From contig NZQV01000026.1 in assembly GCA_002696035.1 (NCBI GenBank), positions 310,001 to 374,000 on the forward strand: 64,000 nucleotides of DNA. The letters are read 5' to 3'. Below the pieces are notes generated by a model. The model saw nothing but the letters and a program-made list of their open reading frames with translations. It made no database searches and was not told the DNA's origin. Source of the stretch: Balneola sp. (GTDB lineage: Bacteria > Bacteroidota > Rhodothermia > Balneolales > Balneolaceae). Made by a program: the position numbers and the translations under genes. Below are positions 41,709 to 50,611 of the stretch, piece after piece. Position 1 is the stretch's first letter. The number at the start of each line of letters is the position of its first letter.

Positions 41709-42563
41709 TCAGAAAGTGTATAAGAGAGTATCGGGTTTGGGGCTGTTGTGGTCGTTATCGCCGATAATAAGTTGCAGACTTTGAGAGGGATTTTCTGTGT
41801 CTTGGTAAGCTTTTTTTAAGGGAAGTAGACTGAAGGTTTCTGTTGATTCAAAAACAGCGTCACAAAGTTCTTCACGGTGAGATACAAAAGCATGTGCATT
41901 CGTTGGATTGGAACCTTCAAAGTAATCATAAAAAACAAGATTGAGTTCGTGCGGTCCACATCCGCTGTATCCGAGTTCAATAGTCAGTGAATCACCGGAA
42001 AGGGAAGTTTCAAGGTGATGAGAATATCCAATGGGCCATGCTGAAAAATCAAACTCACTTTTACTTGTTGGTTTGGCTAATATCACGTCTTTGATAGTTC
42101 CATATTCAGAAAATTGATACGTTTGATTCATCGAATCATTTTTCACGGAAATGAAAAGCTTGTCGTCTCGAATGGTTGCAGGATGTTCTTGATCTGTTAA
42201 TACATTTGTAAAGGGTACATCTTGAAATCCATAGCAGGCCATCTCGGTGCAAGACATCCCCTCTATCACAAGATTGCTGTTATCATTTATATGATACTCA
42301 CCTCCGCAGTGATTGCAGATTTCATGTCCGGAAAACTGCCCGTCATCTGAAAAGTGAATCGTATACATACTATCCAATCCAGGGGCGTAGACTCCATATC
42401 CATCTTCCAGTACGGTTCGAAGTTCCCAGGTTTTATCGACCAGTTGATCTTGAAGTTCTTGAGGATTCAAACCTTTCTTTTCATTATTCAGATTGAAAAG
42501 GTCACAGCCTGAGAAGGTCATTACAATGAGAAAGGAATAAAACCAGATTCTTTTTTTATACAT
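41709..42563 (-). CDS. META-domain-like lipoprotein
   Basis: A 284-residue lipoprotein: signal peptide with lipobox MTFSGC (Cys20). The N-terminal half has the META/HslJ-like pattern: LVDKTWELRTVLEDG, IHFSDDGQFSGHEICNHCGG, then GMSCTEMACYGFQDVPF, with several cysteines that may form disulfides. The C-terminal half (about 155-284) is beta-rich with SGCGPHELNLVFYD and may repeat the fold. Its role in the envelope is not known. It stands alone, with terminators on its downstream side. Confidence 0.7.
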   Translation of the reverse strand: MYKKRIWFYSFLIVMTFSGCDLFNLNNEKKGLNPQELQDQLVDKTWELRTVLEDGYGVYAPGLDSMYTIHFSDDGQFSGHEICNHCGGEYHINDNSNLVIEGMSCTEMACYGFQDVPFTNVLTDQEHPATIRDDKLFISVKNDSMNQTYQFSEYGTIKDVILAKPTSKSEFDFSAWPIGYSHHLETSLSGDSLTIELGYSGCGPHELNLVFYDYFEGSNPTNAHAFVSHREELCDAVFESTETFSLLPLKKAYQDTENPSQSLQLIIGDNDHNSPKPDTLLYTF

Positions 42564-42644
42564 AACATCTCCTTTTTGATCCTTGTATGTAATATAACGC
42601 GAAATCGATATAATATTTTAAGCCTGAGTTCGAGATAATAAGCC

Positions 42645-42720
42645 GTAGGTCGGGCAGCTTGCCCGAACCGCTGAGTATGAATGAAAACTTTAATTACCCG
42701 GACAAGCTGTCCGGGCTACG
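42645..42720. repeat. Paired REP-like hairpins
   Basis: Two similar hairpins face each other: TCGGGCA/TGCCCGA (42650-42656, 42660-42666) and CCCGGACA/TGTCCGGG (42697-42704, 42708-42715). Their outer sequences CGTAGG and CTACG are also inverted, so the two are a head-to-head pair of one repeat type. It lies between the META lipoprotein and GH115 genes. Confidence 0.65.
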
Positions 42721-42739
42721 TTTTATAGTGAATTCAAAT

Positions 42740-42774
42740 AAAAAAACCGCTGAACAAAATGAATTGTCCAGCGG
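42740..42774 (-). terminator. Terminator of the GH115 transcript
   Basis: The stem CCGCTG (42747-42752) / CAGCGG (42769-42774) is extended by ACAA/TTGT. On the minus strand it is followed by seven T residues (42746-42740). It lies just beyond the GH115 stop (42798) and probably ends the whole leftward operon. Confidence 0.85.
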
Positions 42775-42797
42775 CTTGAAATGGGAAACGAGAAATA

Positions 42798-45644
42798 TTA
42801 TTCACTTCGGTAACTTTCCGGCGGACCTAAATAAGTCTCTCCAACGTCACCGGTTTCGATCACGATCTTTTGTATGACCACGCCCGCATCCTGCATCCAG
42901 ATCTTGAGGGTGTGCTGTCCCGTCTCAGAAATAGTATGCGTGGTACTTTTCACGTTTGCATAATCAGCCACTACCTGATTCCAGTTGAAGTCATCATGAA
43001 TATTCACGACCTGTGGCTCTTCATCATTAATGGAAATTCCATAACGCAGACCGGGATGATCCATGTAGTAATTCAGCGTAGGGGCGAGATACACTTTTAC
43101 CTTCACTTCACCTTCAGTGAATAAATGAAGATCATATTCCAGTCGCGGACTATTTTCGGAGCCCGGATCTTTTGGTGAAGCAGTGACTGGGTGGGGCGTG
43201 ATGCTTGAGCCGGTTCGTCCCAGGCGTGGAACTTCAACCCATTTCGCATTATCAGCTCCAACGGTTCGGTGATAATTGGCCGGCTCTATAGACACAAACC
43301 CATTGGCTTCTACAAAGCCGGAAATGTTTTGTGGATCGCCATGATGTGTAGCCCGAGCCTGTACGTCCACTTTTTCACCATCTTCACTTTCTATGGTGAT
43401 GGTTCCGGTATGCGTGCCTTCAGGAACCTGCTCCCAATCCACATAAACCCAAAGTCGTTCCTGATCATCAACTTCTCCGGTCATGCCTTTTACTTTTAAC
43501 CAAGCTGAATTAGGCTCAGCAGTATATCTGAAATTCTCTGCTCCCCGGTTGAAAACTTCCAGATAATAATCTTGCTGATTCAGGTTATCAAAGGCAGGTA
43601 GTTTAGCCTGTGCTCCGGAGTTTGGCCACCATTCAGAAGATCCCTGAACAGATACACCCATTTCGGCGCCATCAGGAAGTTCGATAGTGTCCGTTTCTGG
43701 AATGTTATTATACGGAGGCTGCTGCCAGTAGGTATACCCAATATGCGTTTGAGACATAAAATGATTCCACTTTCCATCTGCAAGATCAGTGTGATATTCT
43801 TCGGTCAGGAGGGAATCTTTGTCGAATAAATATTGAACGCCTTTGGCCATTTCGTTGGTTTTGGCCCGGCCTTGTTCGGCATACCAGCGATTTTTGGCCG
43901 TGGTCACGTAGAGCTCATTCAGGTTAGCGCTTGCTTTCACGGGAAAAAGAACGAGCTGGTAAAAGGCATCTTTGTATTCTTGAGGAAGTTTTTCGTAAAG
44001 TGCATCTGCTCTTTTGGCAAGATCATTGTAATCCTTCACCACTCTTTCCGCCTCGTTAAAATTAAAAAGGCTGTAGGTTTCGGGGCTGAGGAGTTCGTGC
44101 TTGCGCCGGGCATTGTACTTGGTGTATTCGCTCAGCATATTGCCTACCTGTTCTCCGTATTCCTCACCAAACTGATAGGAAGCCCATTCGGCGGGATAGC
44201 TTTCCATTTTATCTATGGTCATTTCCTCAGGATCCCAGGCATGATCCAGGAAGAAAGAGATCGGAAATTCCATAGGTTTGAGATCTCCAACATTCACCAG
44301 CCACATGCGATCCATTTTGTGTTCCCAAACCAGGTTCATCTGCTCCCAGGTTCTGGAAATTTGATTTGTGTTGAGCCACTTATAGTTTCGCGGGCCGCCC
44401 ACATAATCAAAGTGATAATACAATCCCCAGCCGGCTTCGTGTTCCTGAGCCTCACTTCCGGGGCGGGGCATCAGTCGAACGTTGCCCCAGTTATCGTCGG
44501 CGGCGAGCAGCATGACCTCTTCCGGAACGCGCATGCCCTGCTCATAATAATCCTGTACTTCCTTATACAGAGCCCAAAGCTGAACCTGACGATCTTTGTT
44601 TTCCGGTGAGATCTCATCAATAATTTCCCGCTGATCTTTAACAATGCGCTGTAAAAGCTCCACATTGGTTTCTTCGCTCATGGCTTCATCACCATCGCCG
44701 CGCATGGCTAGTGAGATAGAAGCTTCGTAATCCTTAAGCCGCTCGATTCCAGTTCTCCAGAATTCTTTCAGGGTCTCTTCATTGGTCTGATAGTTCCAGT
44801 CGCCTTCCCCATATCGCTCCCATTCAACGTGTGCGCGGGCCATCGGCTCGTGGTGTGAAGTTCCGATAACCACGCCATATTTATCTGCGGTTTGTGCGTT
44901 CAGTGGATCATCATCATAAAAGGCTTTACCCCACATGGCGGTCCAGATGTAGTTGGCTTTTTGGCGGAGAAGCAGCTCAAACACATCTCCGTAAAACTCG
45001 TGATTGAAACCGCCGTAGGTTTCATGCACCCAGCCATACAAAGCAGGATTCTCATCGTTCAAAAAGATGCCGCGATATTGCACTTTGGGCATGTCCACCA
45101 ATTTACAACCAGCTAAAACCGATACGTTATCTTTTTGTTCTATTGGCACATCTGCCCACCAGTACCAGGGCGAAACACCGATCTGATTCGAGATCTCGTA
45201 GATTCCAAAAATGGTGCCACGCTTGTCGCTCCCTGCAATTACCAAAGCTTCTTCAATACCTTCAAAAGGATTTTCTACGACCTGGATCTGATACGCCTCC
45301 CATTCTCCTTCAATCTCAGAAACATCCAGCTTGCCGGATTCGATCAAGGCATCGATCTCAGGGCTTTTGCCGATGGTTCCGGCCATCACAAACCGAGGTC
45401 CGTGCGGAATTCCGGTGGATTGCATATGAACCGTATTTTGAGAGACATTCCGCAGATCAGTTTGCAGATCGCCCATGGCACGCTGGGCTCCGTCCCAATC
45501 ATCCTGTGAGATATATAGCGGCACGGCGTTGCCATCAGAGATGATGTCGAAGCAACCTTCCGATTGTTGTGCGTTGGTTTGAACACTTGTGCCCACCAAA
45601 ATGAACAGCAGGCCGGTTAGGATATAAGGTAATTTCTTAAACAT
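42798..45644 (-). CDS. Glycoside hydrolase family 115 alpha-glucuronidase
   Basis: A 948-residue secreted protein (signal peptide about 1-26). The GH115 scaffold is clear: VIAGSDKRGTIFGIYEISNQ, GVSPWYWWADVPI, FLNDENPALYGWVHETYGGFN, ANYIWTAMWGKAFYDDD, and LAADDNWGNVRLMPRPG with AGWGLYYHFDYVGGPRNYKW. The C-terminal beta region (about 690-948) is the usual accessory part. GH115 enzymes remove (4-O-methyl-)glucuronic acid from internal positions of glucuronoxylan. It is the last gene of the leftward operon, after the SGNH hydrolase; the 147-nt spacer holds an inverted repeat. Confidence 0.93.
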   Translation of the reverse strand: MFKKLPYILTGLLFILVGTSVQTNAQQSEGCFDIISDGNAVPLYISQDDWDGAQRAMGDLQTDLRNVSQNTVHMQSTGIPHGPRFVMAGTIGKSPEIDALIESGKLDVSEIEGEWEAYQIQVVENPFEGIEEALVIAGSDKRGTIFGIYEISNQIGVSPWYWWADVPIEQKDNVSVLAGCKLVDMPKVQYRGIFLNDENPALYGWVHETYGGFNHEFYGDVFELLLRQKANYIWTAMWGKAFYDDDPLNAQTADKYGVVIGTSHHEPMARAHVEWERYGEGDWNYQTNEETLKEFWRTGIERLKDYEASISLAMRGDGDEAMSEETNVELLQRIVKDQREIIDEISPENKDRQVQLWALYKEVQDYYEQGMRVPEEVMLLAADDNWGNVRLMPRPGSEAQEHEAGWGLYYHFDYVGGPRNYKWLNTNQISRTWEQMNLVWEHKMDRMWLVNVGDLKPMEFPISFFLDHAWDPEEMTIDKMESYPAEWASYQFGEEYGEQVGNMLSEYTKYNARRKHELLSPETYSLFNFNEAERVVKDYNDLAKRADALYEKLPQEYKDAFYQLVLFPVKASANLNELYVTTAKNRWYAEQGRAKTNEMAKGVQYLFDKDSLLTEEYHTDLADGKWNHFMSQTHIGYTYWQQPPYNNIPETDTIELPDGAEMGVSVQGSSEWWPNSGAQAKLPAFDNLNQQDYYLEVFNRGAENFRYTAEPNSAWLKVKGMTGEVDDQERLWVYVDWEQVPEGTHTGTITIESEDGEKVDVQARATHHGDPQNISGFVEANGFVSIEPANYHRTVGADNAKWVEVPRLGRTGSSITPHPVTASPKDPGSENSPRLEYDLHLFTEGEVKVKVYLAPTLNYYMDHPGLRYGISINDEEPQVVNIHDDFNWNQVVADYANVKSTTHTISETGQHTLKIWMQDAGVVIQKIVIETGDVGETYLGPPESYRSE

Positions 45645-45741
45645 GATAGAACGGTTTGATAGTGACTGAGATTGAGATTGTTAAGCCAACTTAAGCAGTC
45701 AAATATAATAGGATAGGGGCGGGGCACTTTCAAGGTAAAGT

Positions 45742-45779
45742 TGCGCAAATATCAGGATATTTTGCCCATAATTTGCGCA
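45742..45779. promoter_or_regulatory. Inverted repeat TGCGCAAAT/ATTTGCGCA upstream of GH115
   Basis: Perfect 9-bp arms at 45742-45750 and 45771-45779, 20 bp apart, with a partial extra copy (ATTTTGC) between. It lies in the spacer upstream of the GH115 start (45644) and just after the SGNH stop. It could be an operator for an internal promoter or an RNA hairpin; no T-run follows. Confidence 0.45.
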
Positions 45780-45791
45780 GACTTAGATCAG

Positions 45792-47015
45792 CTATTCGGC
45801 AGGTTCTTCAAATAAACTCAGATTTATAGCTTCTGCGATCAATTGGTGACCTCGTTCGCTGGGGTGAAGTCCGTCACCGTCATCAGCTACTGGTAGTAGT
45901 TGCCCCGGGTTTTCAGGGTCTTCCAGTGCTTTGTCTAGGTCGATAACGGCATCAAACTTACCACTATTGCGGATCCATTCGTTGATGCCTTTCCGGGCGC
46001 GTTCGCTGGCCGGTCGATCGTAAAAAGAGCCCCCAAATGGCAACATTGTAGCTCCGTATACTGTGATGTCTTGGGCGTGCGCTTTTTGGATCATTTGCTC
46101 GTAAGCAGCTGCGAGATCCAGTACCAATTCATCTGCTTGTTCGTCTGACCGTACTCCCCCAATATCATTAATACCTTCTAAAATGATCAACCACTTCACT
46201 CCGGTTTGATTCAAAACATCCCGCTCAAAACGGTCTACAGCCGCAGGTCCCAGGCAATCCCTGAGCACACAATTTCCCCCGATTCCTGCATTTAGTACAG
46301 CTACATCCTGCGTTTCTTGATTGGCCTGAAGCCGGCGCGAAAGCTCATCCGGCCAGCGATTTTGTTTGTTGGTGCCTGAACCGCGTCCATCCGTAATGGA
46401 ATTCCCAAGCGTAACCACGGAAGTAAAATGTTCCGGGGCCTTCACATCTATGGCATCGATCAGGTACCAGTGGTCTGTGGTAACCGGATCCGAAAATTCT
46501 GCGGCAGTAACGTGATTTCCCTCTAAGATATAAGAGGTGGTTCGGGAGCCGGGATGACCTGTGATTTCTTCACCAATACTTTCGATATGCATGGTGATGG
46601 CAACATTGGATAGCTTCTTAAGGTCAAAAGAAAAAGGATCGGAAAGAGCAGCCTCTCCGGGTTGTAAGGTGATGGCAGATTCTCCTGAAAAAGTGAGAGC
46701 GGTATTTGTAGCGGAATCGATGCTGCTGCCTTCCAGCGATTTGGCTACATGAATTTCAGTGATCTCTACAGGCTCAGCTCCAAATTCATTCGAAATCCTA
46801 AAGCGCAATTCTTCGCCTCCCACAGATACATGTACGATCTGCCGGATCGTATTCCCATTCAAGCCAGGTTCAGGTGGATTATTCCGTGGTTCAGTGAGCT
46901 GTTGGGCAGTACTCCAGGTGCCCACCCATTTGGTGTTTCCGTCAGATGAAGTGCTGCATCCTGATAACAAAAGCACCGAAAAAATTATTAGAATAAGGTA
47001 GTATCGTAAATACAT
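45792..47015 (-). CDS. SGNH/GDSL hydrolase lipoprotein (likely carbohydrate esterase)
   Basis: A 407-residue lipoprotein (lipobox LLSGC, Cys20). An N-terminal beta domain (about 30-190; WVGTWSTAQQ, IRQIVHVSVGGEELRFRISN) precedes the SGNH fold. The nucleophile serine is in TLGNSITDGRG (block I, GNS instead of GDS), followed by GIGGN, GINDIGG and the catalytic DGLHPSERGH. Secreted proteins of this type often deacylate hemicellulose. Placed between GH30 and GH115 in the leftward operon, removal of acetyl groups from xylan is likely but inferred. Confidence 0.85.
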   Translation of the reverse strand: MYLRYYLILIIFSVLLLSGCSTSSDGNTKWVGTWSTAQQLTEPRNNPPEPGLNGNTIRQIVHVSVGGEELRFRISNEFGAEPVEITEIHVAKSLEGSSIDSATNTALTFSGESAITLQPGEAALSDPFSFDLKKLSNVAITMHIESIGEEITGHPGSRTTSYILEGNHVTAAEFSDPVTTDHWYLIDAIDVKAPEHFTSVVTLGNSITDGRGSGTNKQNRWPDELSRRLQANQETQDVAVLNAGIGGNCVLRDCLGPAAVDRFERDVLNQTGVKWLIILEGINDIGGVRSDEQADELVLDLAAAYEQMIQKAHAQDITVYGATMLPFGGSFYDRPASERARKGINEWIRNSGKFDAVIDLDKALEDPENPGQLLPVADDGDGLHPSERGHQLIAEAINLSLFEEPAE

Positions 47016-47063
47016 AATGTATGTTTCCAGGTGGAATTTATTTGTTGATAGGTTCGGGATTGA

Positions 47064-48641
47064 TCATTTGATCAAGGTCATTTGCCTTGTTTCCATAAAC
47101 CCATGAGCATCTAAACGGTAAAAATATAACCCGCTTGAAAGGCCGGAGGCATCAAAAGAAATTTCATGAGTTCCTGCTGAAATCCTTTCGTTAACCAATG
47201 TAGCAACTTCTCTGCCCAACATATCAAACACTTTCAATGAGACTTCACTGCTCACCGGCAACTGGTATTTTATGGTTGTAGCTGGATTGAAGGGATTAGG
47301 GTAATTTTGATGAAGTTCAAATGCAAAAGGAGTTTCTGTAATGGACTCATTTGAAACAGTTAGATCTTCAGAAATAAAAGTCTTGATACTTTTTGCGGGA
47401 AGTGTCAGCGTGAAGGAATTATTGGTAATCTCCACATTTTCTAATTGAACCATATTTTCGGTAGGAGATGTAACGTGCTGCATAAGCGATGTAATTGCTC
47501 CGCCTTCAATGGAAAAGTTAACTTCTTTCGGAGAATTCTCACCATTTACAGCAATGATGATGGCTTTAGAAGAATCTGTATAAGCGGTAAGGCTCACATT
47601 GCCATAGCCGGGTGCATAGGAAAGGCGGGAATAAACACGATGGAACCCGGGTCTTACAAACCGCGAAAAATGTGAAAAAGCATATCCTCGTTTTAGCAAA
47701 ACACCGTCTTCAGTGCCTTGTTCTCCATCTCCAAGAAAAGAGTAATAGCGCTTTAAATACCACCAGATATACGCGTTCCAATCATAGATCATAGAGCGCT
47801 GAATGGTATCTAGCATTTCCACCGTTTCATCCCAAATCACCTCGTCCTCAAGCTGTTCCCATTCGTCGGTTGCACCCTGATTTTTCAGGTATTCGGTCAT
47901 CCAAATTTCCTTGCCTTTTTCTGACGGGAGAAAGTATCGGTTCAACCCGCCACCATAAATGTGACCTCCAATGATATCAACATTGCTTGCTGCGGCAGAG
48001 TCAGAAAGTATAGCATCAGAGATCTCTCTTCTGAACTGGAATGATTCAGGGGCGATCACTTTAGTAGATAAAGAATCTCCATGATCCCGCAGAAAAGAGG
48101 TCATTTCTTCTGCGTTCCAATCGCACGATTCATAGCTTACTTCAATATCGGGCTCATTTTGAATGGAAATGGCGTAGAGAGGAACACCATTGTTTTCCAT
48201 ATAATCCTCGAATTGTCTTAAAAAAGAAGCATAATCTGCATAAGAGTCTTTTTTGAGCCGGCCTCCAACCAGATCATCATTGGTTTTCATGCTTGCGGGC
48301 GGACTCCAGGGCGAGGCGATCACTTTCACGCCCATTTGGTAAGCTTTCTGAGCGGTGGGCAGGTTATTACTCCACTGATCTTTGTTTGGAGGAATGCGAA
48401 TTCTAAGGATGGATAATCCCAGCTGACCTTCTTCAGTGCCAAACACCTTTTGGATATCCTCCTCATTCAGGTCGGGTCGCCAGCCAACAATGTTTGCGCC
48501 CCCGAAGCCTCGGATTATTTGAGCAGTACTATCGAGATGTATGACTGCATTTTGTGCCTTAAGATCAGCAGAACTTCCAAAAGAGAAAATTGCCGCTATA
48601 AGAAGGGTAATACTGAAAATGCCAGATTTAAAGTTTCTCAT
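47064..48641 (-). CDS. Glycoside hydrolase family 30 xylanase-like enzyme with C-terminal sorting domain
   Basis: A 525-residue protein with a signal peptide (about 1-30). GH30 (beta/alpha)8 barrel plus side beta domain: IIRGFGGANIVGW (start), acid/base Glu163 in SIQNEPDI, nucleophile Glu250 in IWMTEY, and WWYLKRYYSFLGDG. Closest in pattern to glucuronoxylan-acting members. Residues about 440-525 are the sorting domain (QNYPNPFNPATTIKYQLPVS, GREVATLVNE, ending TLIK), which directs export by type IX-like secretion. It follows GH127 after 30 nt and probably cuts the xylan backbone outside the cell. Confidence 0.9.
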   Translation of the reverse strand: MRNFKSGIFSITLLIAAIFSFGSSADLKAQNAVIHLDSTAQIIRGFGGANIVGWRPDLNEEDIQKVFGTEEGQLGLSILRIRIPPNKDQWSNNLPTAQKAYQMGVKVIASPWSPPASMKTNDDLVGGRLKKDSYADYASFLRQFEDYMENNGVPLYAISIQNEPDIEVSYESCDWNAEEMTSFLRDHGDSLSTKVIAPESFQFRREISDAILSDSAAASNVDIIGGHIYGGGLNRYFLPSEKGKEIWMTEYLKNQGATDEWEQLEDEVIWDETVEMLDTIQRSMIYDWNAYIWWYLKRYYSFLGDGEQGTEDGVLLKRGYAFSHFSRFVRPGFHRVYSRLSYAPGYGNVSLTAYTDSSKAIIIAVNGENSPKEVNFSIEGGAITSLMQHVTSPTENMVQLENVEITNNSFTLTLPAKSIKTFISEDLTVSNESITETPFAFELHQNYPNPFNPATTIKYQLPVSSEVSLKVFDMLGREVATLVNERISAGTHEISFDASGLSSGLYFYRLDAHGFMETRQMTLIK

Positions 48642-48671
48642 GATGAATTAAGTAAAGTCTACTGAGATGTC

Positions 48672-50606
48672 TTATTCATTAATATCCCAATAGATGCCAT
48701 ACCGTTCATGATTCACCTCATAAAAAGGAGCAAACTCCACATCAAAAGGTTGACCGGCATTTTGTGTTTTGAAATTCAGTGAAGTTGAGCCGGTGGGCTT
48801 AAGCCATTCGTTCAAACTTCGGCCATTTGTTTGAAATGCAGGCGCTTCCACAGTAGGCATGTCTTCATACCTGCGGTGATCCCAGCGTCCATCAAAACCT
48901 TCAAATCCGGCATAGGGTATCGGATCTTCATCCATACCTTCTCGCCCGAGTTTGCCAGCCAGTAACACCGGTCCATATTTTACAGCTGCCAGATTTTCGT
49001 TGTCTTCCAGTCGTTCAAGCCGGAGGTTCATGGGCAGGCTAATTTCAACCTGATCCCCATCTTCCCACCTGCGTTCGATCGACCAATAGTTTCCATTAGC
49101 AGTAACGGCTTTTTCATTTACCGTCACATAGAAGGAGTCATCGGCCCAAAGTGGTTTGCGGATGTTTAAGGTAAATGTTGTGGGCTGATCTGCTTCGATG
49201 GTGAGGATGCTGTTTTCTGCCTGAGGGAAATTGGTTTCCTGAATAAGCTTCACTCCTTGTTCTTTCCAGGTCAGTTCAGATGCGATAAACAAATTCACGT
49301 ACAACTCATTTTTGCTGTGCATATAAATATTCTTCCCGTACTTGGTATGATTTTCCATCCCCGACCCCACACAACACCAGAACGATTCTTCCGGGTCGCT
49401 GAAGGTTTTGAAATGACCGGATTTCAGCGGAACGAAATAGCAAAACTGTCCCGTCTTCGGATCCTGAGAAGCCAGAATATGATTATATAGGGCATTTTCG
49501 TAATAGTCGGCATACTTAGGATCGTTGGGATTCCAGCGCATAAGGATCTCGGTGAGCCGCAGCATGTTGTATGTGTTGCAGCTTTCGGAGGTGACTTTGG
49601 TGAGTCTTTCATCTAAAGAGCCAAGTTCACCAAAAAATTCGCTTTCACTATTTCCGCCATTTGCAAAGGTGCGGTTTTCCACTACCGTATCCCAAAAAAA
49701 CGTAGCGATCTGATGCAGCGAATCGGTTTGGGTAAATTCATATTCGCGAGCCGCTCCAATGATCTTTGGGATCTGGGTGTTGGCATGAAGTCCGGCCAGC
49801 TGGTCTTCCCGTTCTGCAAGTGGCGGGAATACGCGCGGGTCATTGAAACGCTGGGCCAGTTTCAGAAACTTTTGGTCTCCGGTGATGGCATATACATCCG
49901 CCATAACCTCGTTCATTCCGCCATATTCTGCGACGATCATTTCACTGAATTGCTCATCGCTTAGTTGATCAGAAAGGGACACAGCCCATTCGGACAAGTT
50001 CACCAGTACATTCTTGGCGGATTCACTTTCAGTATATAAATAAGCATCTCTCAATCCGGCAAACAGTTTGTGAATGTTGTACCAGGGAACCCAGCTGTCG
50101 TTCAGGGAAAAGGGCTGGGCATCGATGTTACCGGCTGCGAGATTAGCAAAGATCTCTTTTCCGCCCGGCACTCCCGAGATATACCCGGTTCCAATTTTGG
50201 TTTGAGCCGCCGCAAGCTCGCTGACCACATAACTTGCGATGCTTTTGTATTCCATCTCACCCGTGGCAGCATACATCATGGAAACCGATGACAGATAATG
50301 ACCAAGCGTGTGCCCATCCAGCCCGGTATTTTCCCATCCGCCATAATTTTCGGCTTCCGGGTCAACGCCGGCTTCTTTCCAGTAAGGCGCCAGGAGTCGG
50401 TCGGTATCCAGGAACTTCAGATATTCACCATCTTTCTTCATCGCCGTTTTGAACGGTCCATCCAGCAGACGGATATCCTTTAGGTCAAATTGCTCAGCCT
50501 TTGTGATTGAGGCCTCGGGCTGAATTGTATAGGGTTTGAAATCTTCTTTTTGAGCACATCCCCATAAAAGGAGCGTTACTAATCCGGTTGTTAATATGTT
50601 TTTCAT
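48672..50606 (-). CDS. Glycoside hydrolase family 127 beta-L-arabinofuranosidase-like lipoprotein
   Basis: A 644-residue protein with a lipoprotein signal (lipobox LLLWGC, Cys17). The DUF1680/GH127 (alpha/alpha)6 domain has DIRLLDGPFKTAMKKDGEYL, LDGHTLGHYLS and the zinc-binding cysteines in SESCNTYNM (Glu341, Cys343) and FWCCVGSGMENH (Cys411/Cys412), one of which is the nucleophile in this family. The usual C-terminal beta region follows. It removes L-arabinofuranose from arabinan- or arabinoxylan-type side chains. The gene starts 5 nt after the GH43 stop, so it is tightly coupled in the leftward operon. Confidence 0.92.
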   Translation of the reverse strand: MKNILTTGLVTLLLWGCAQKEDFKPYTIQPEASITKAEQFDLKDIRLLDGPFKTAMKKDGEYLKFLDTDRLLAPYWKEAGVDPEAENYGGWENTGLDGHTLGHYLSSVSMMYAATGEMEYKSIASYVVSELAAAQTKIGTGYISGVPGGKEIFANLAAGNIDAQPFSLNDSWVPWYNIHKLFAGLRDAYLYTESESAKNVLVNLSEWAVSLSDQLSDEQFSEMIVAEYGGMNEVMADVYAITGDQKFLKLAQRFNDPRVFPPLAEREDQLAGLHANTQIPKIIGAAREYEFTQTDSLHQIATFFWDTVVENRTFANGGNSESEFFGELGSLDERLTKVTSESCNTYNMLRLTEILMRWNPNDPKYADYYENALYNHILASQDPKTGQFCYFVPLKSGHFKTFSDPEESFWCCVGSGMENHTKYGKNIYMHSKNELYVNLFIASELTWKEQGVKLIQETNFPQAENSILTIEADQPTTFTLNIRKPLWADDSFYVTVNEKAVTANGNYWSIERRWEDGDQVEISLPMNLRLERLEDNENLAAVKYGPVLLAGKLGREGMDEDPIPYAGFEGFDGRWDHRRYEDMPTVEAPAFQTNGRSLNEWLKPTGSTSLNFKTQNAGQPFDVEFAPFYEVNHERYGIYWDINE

Positions 50607-50611
50607 GAGTC

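Noticed and set aside
44471-45544. Long plus-strand frames opposite GH115
   Set aside because: Antisense shadows of a well-supported glycoside hydrolase gene.
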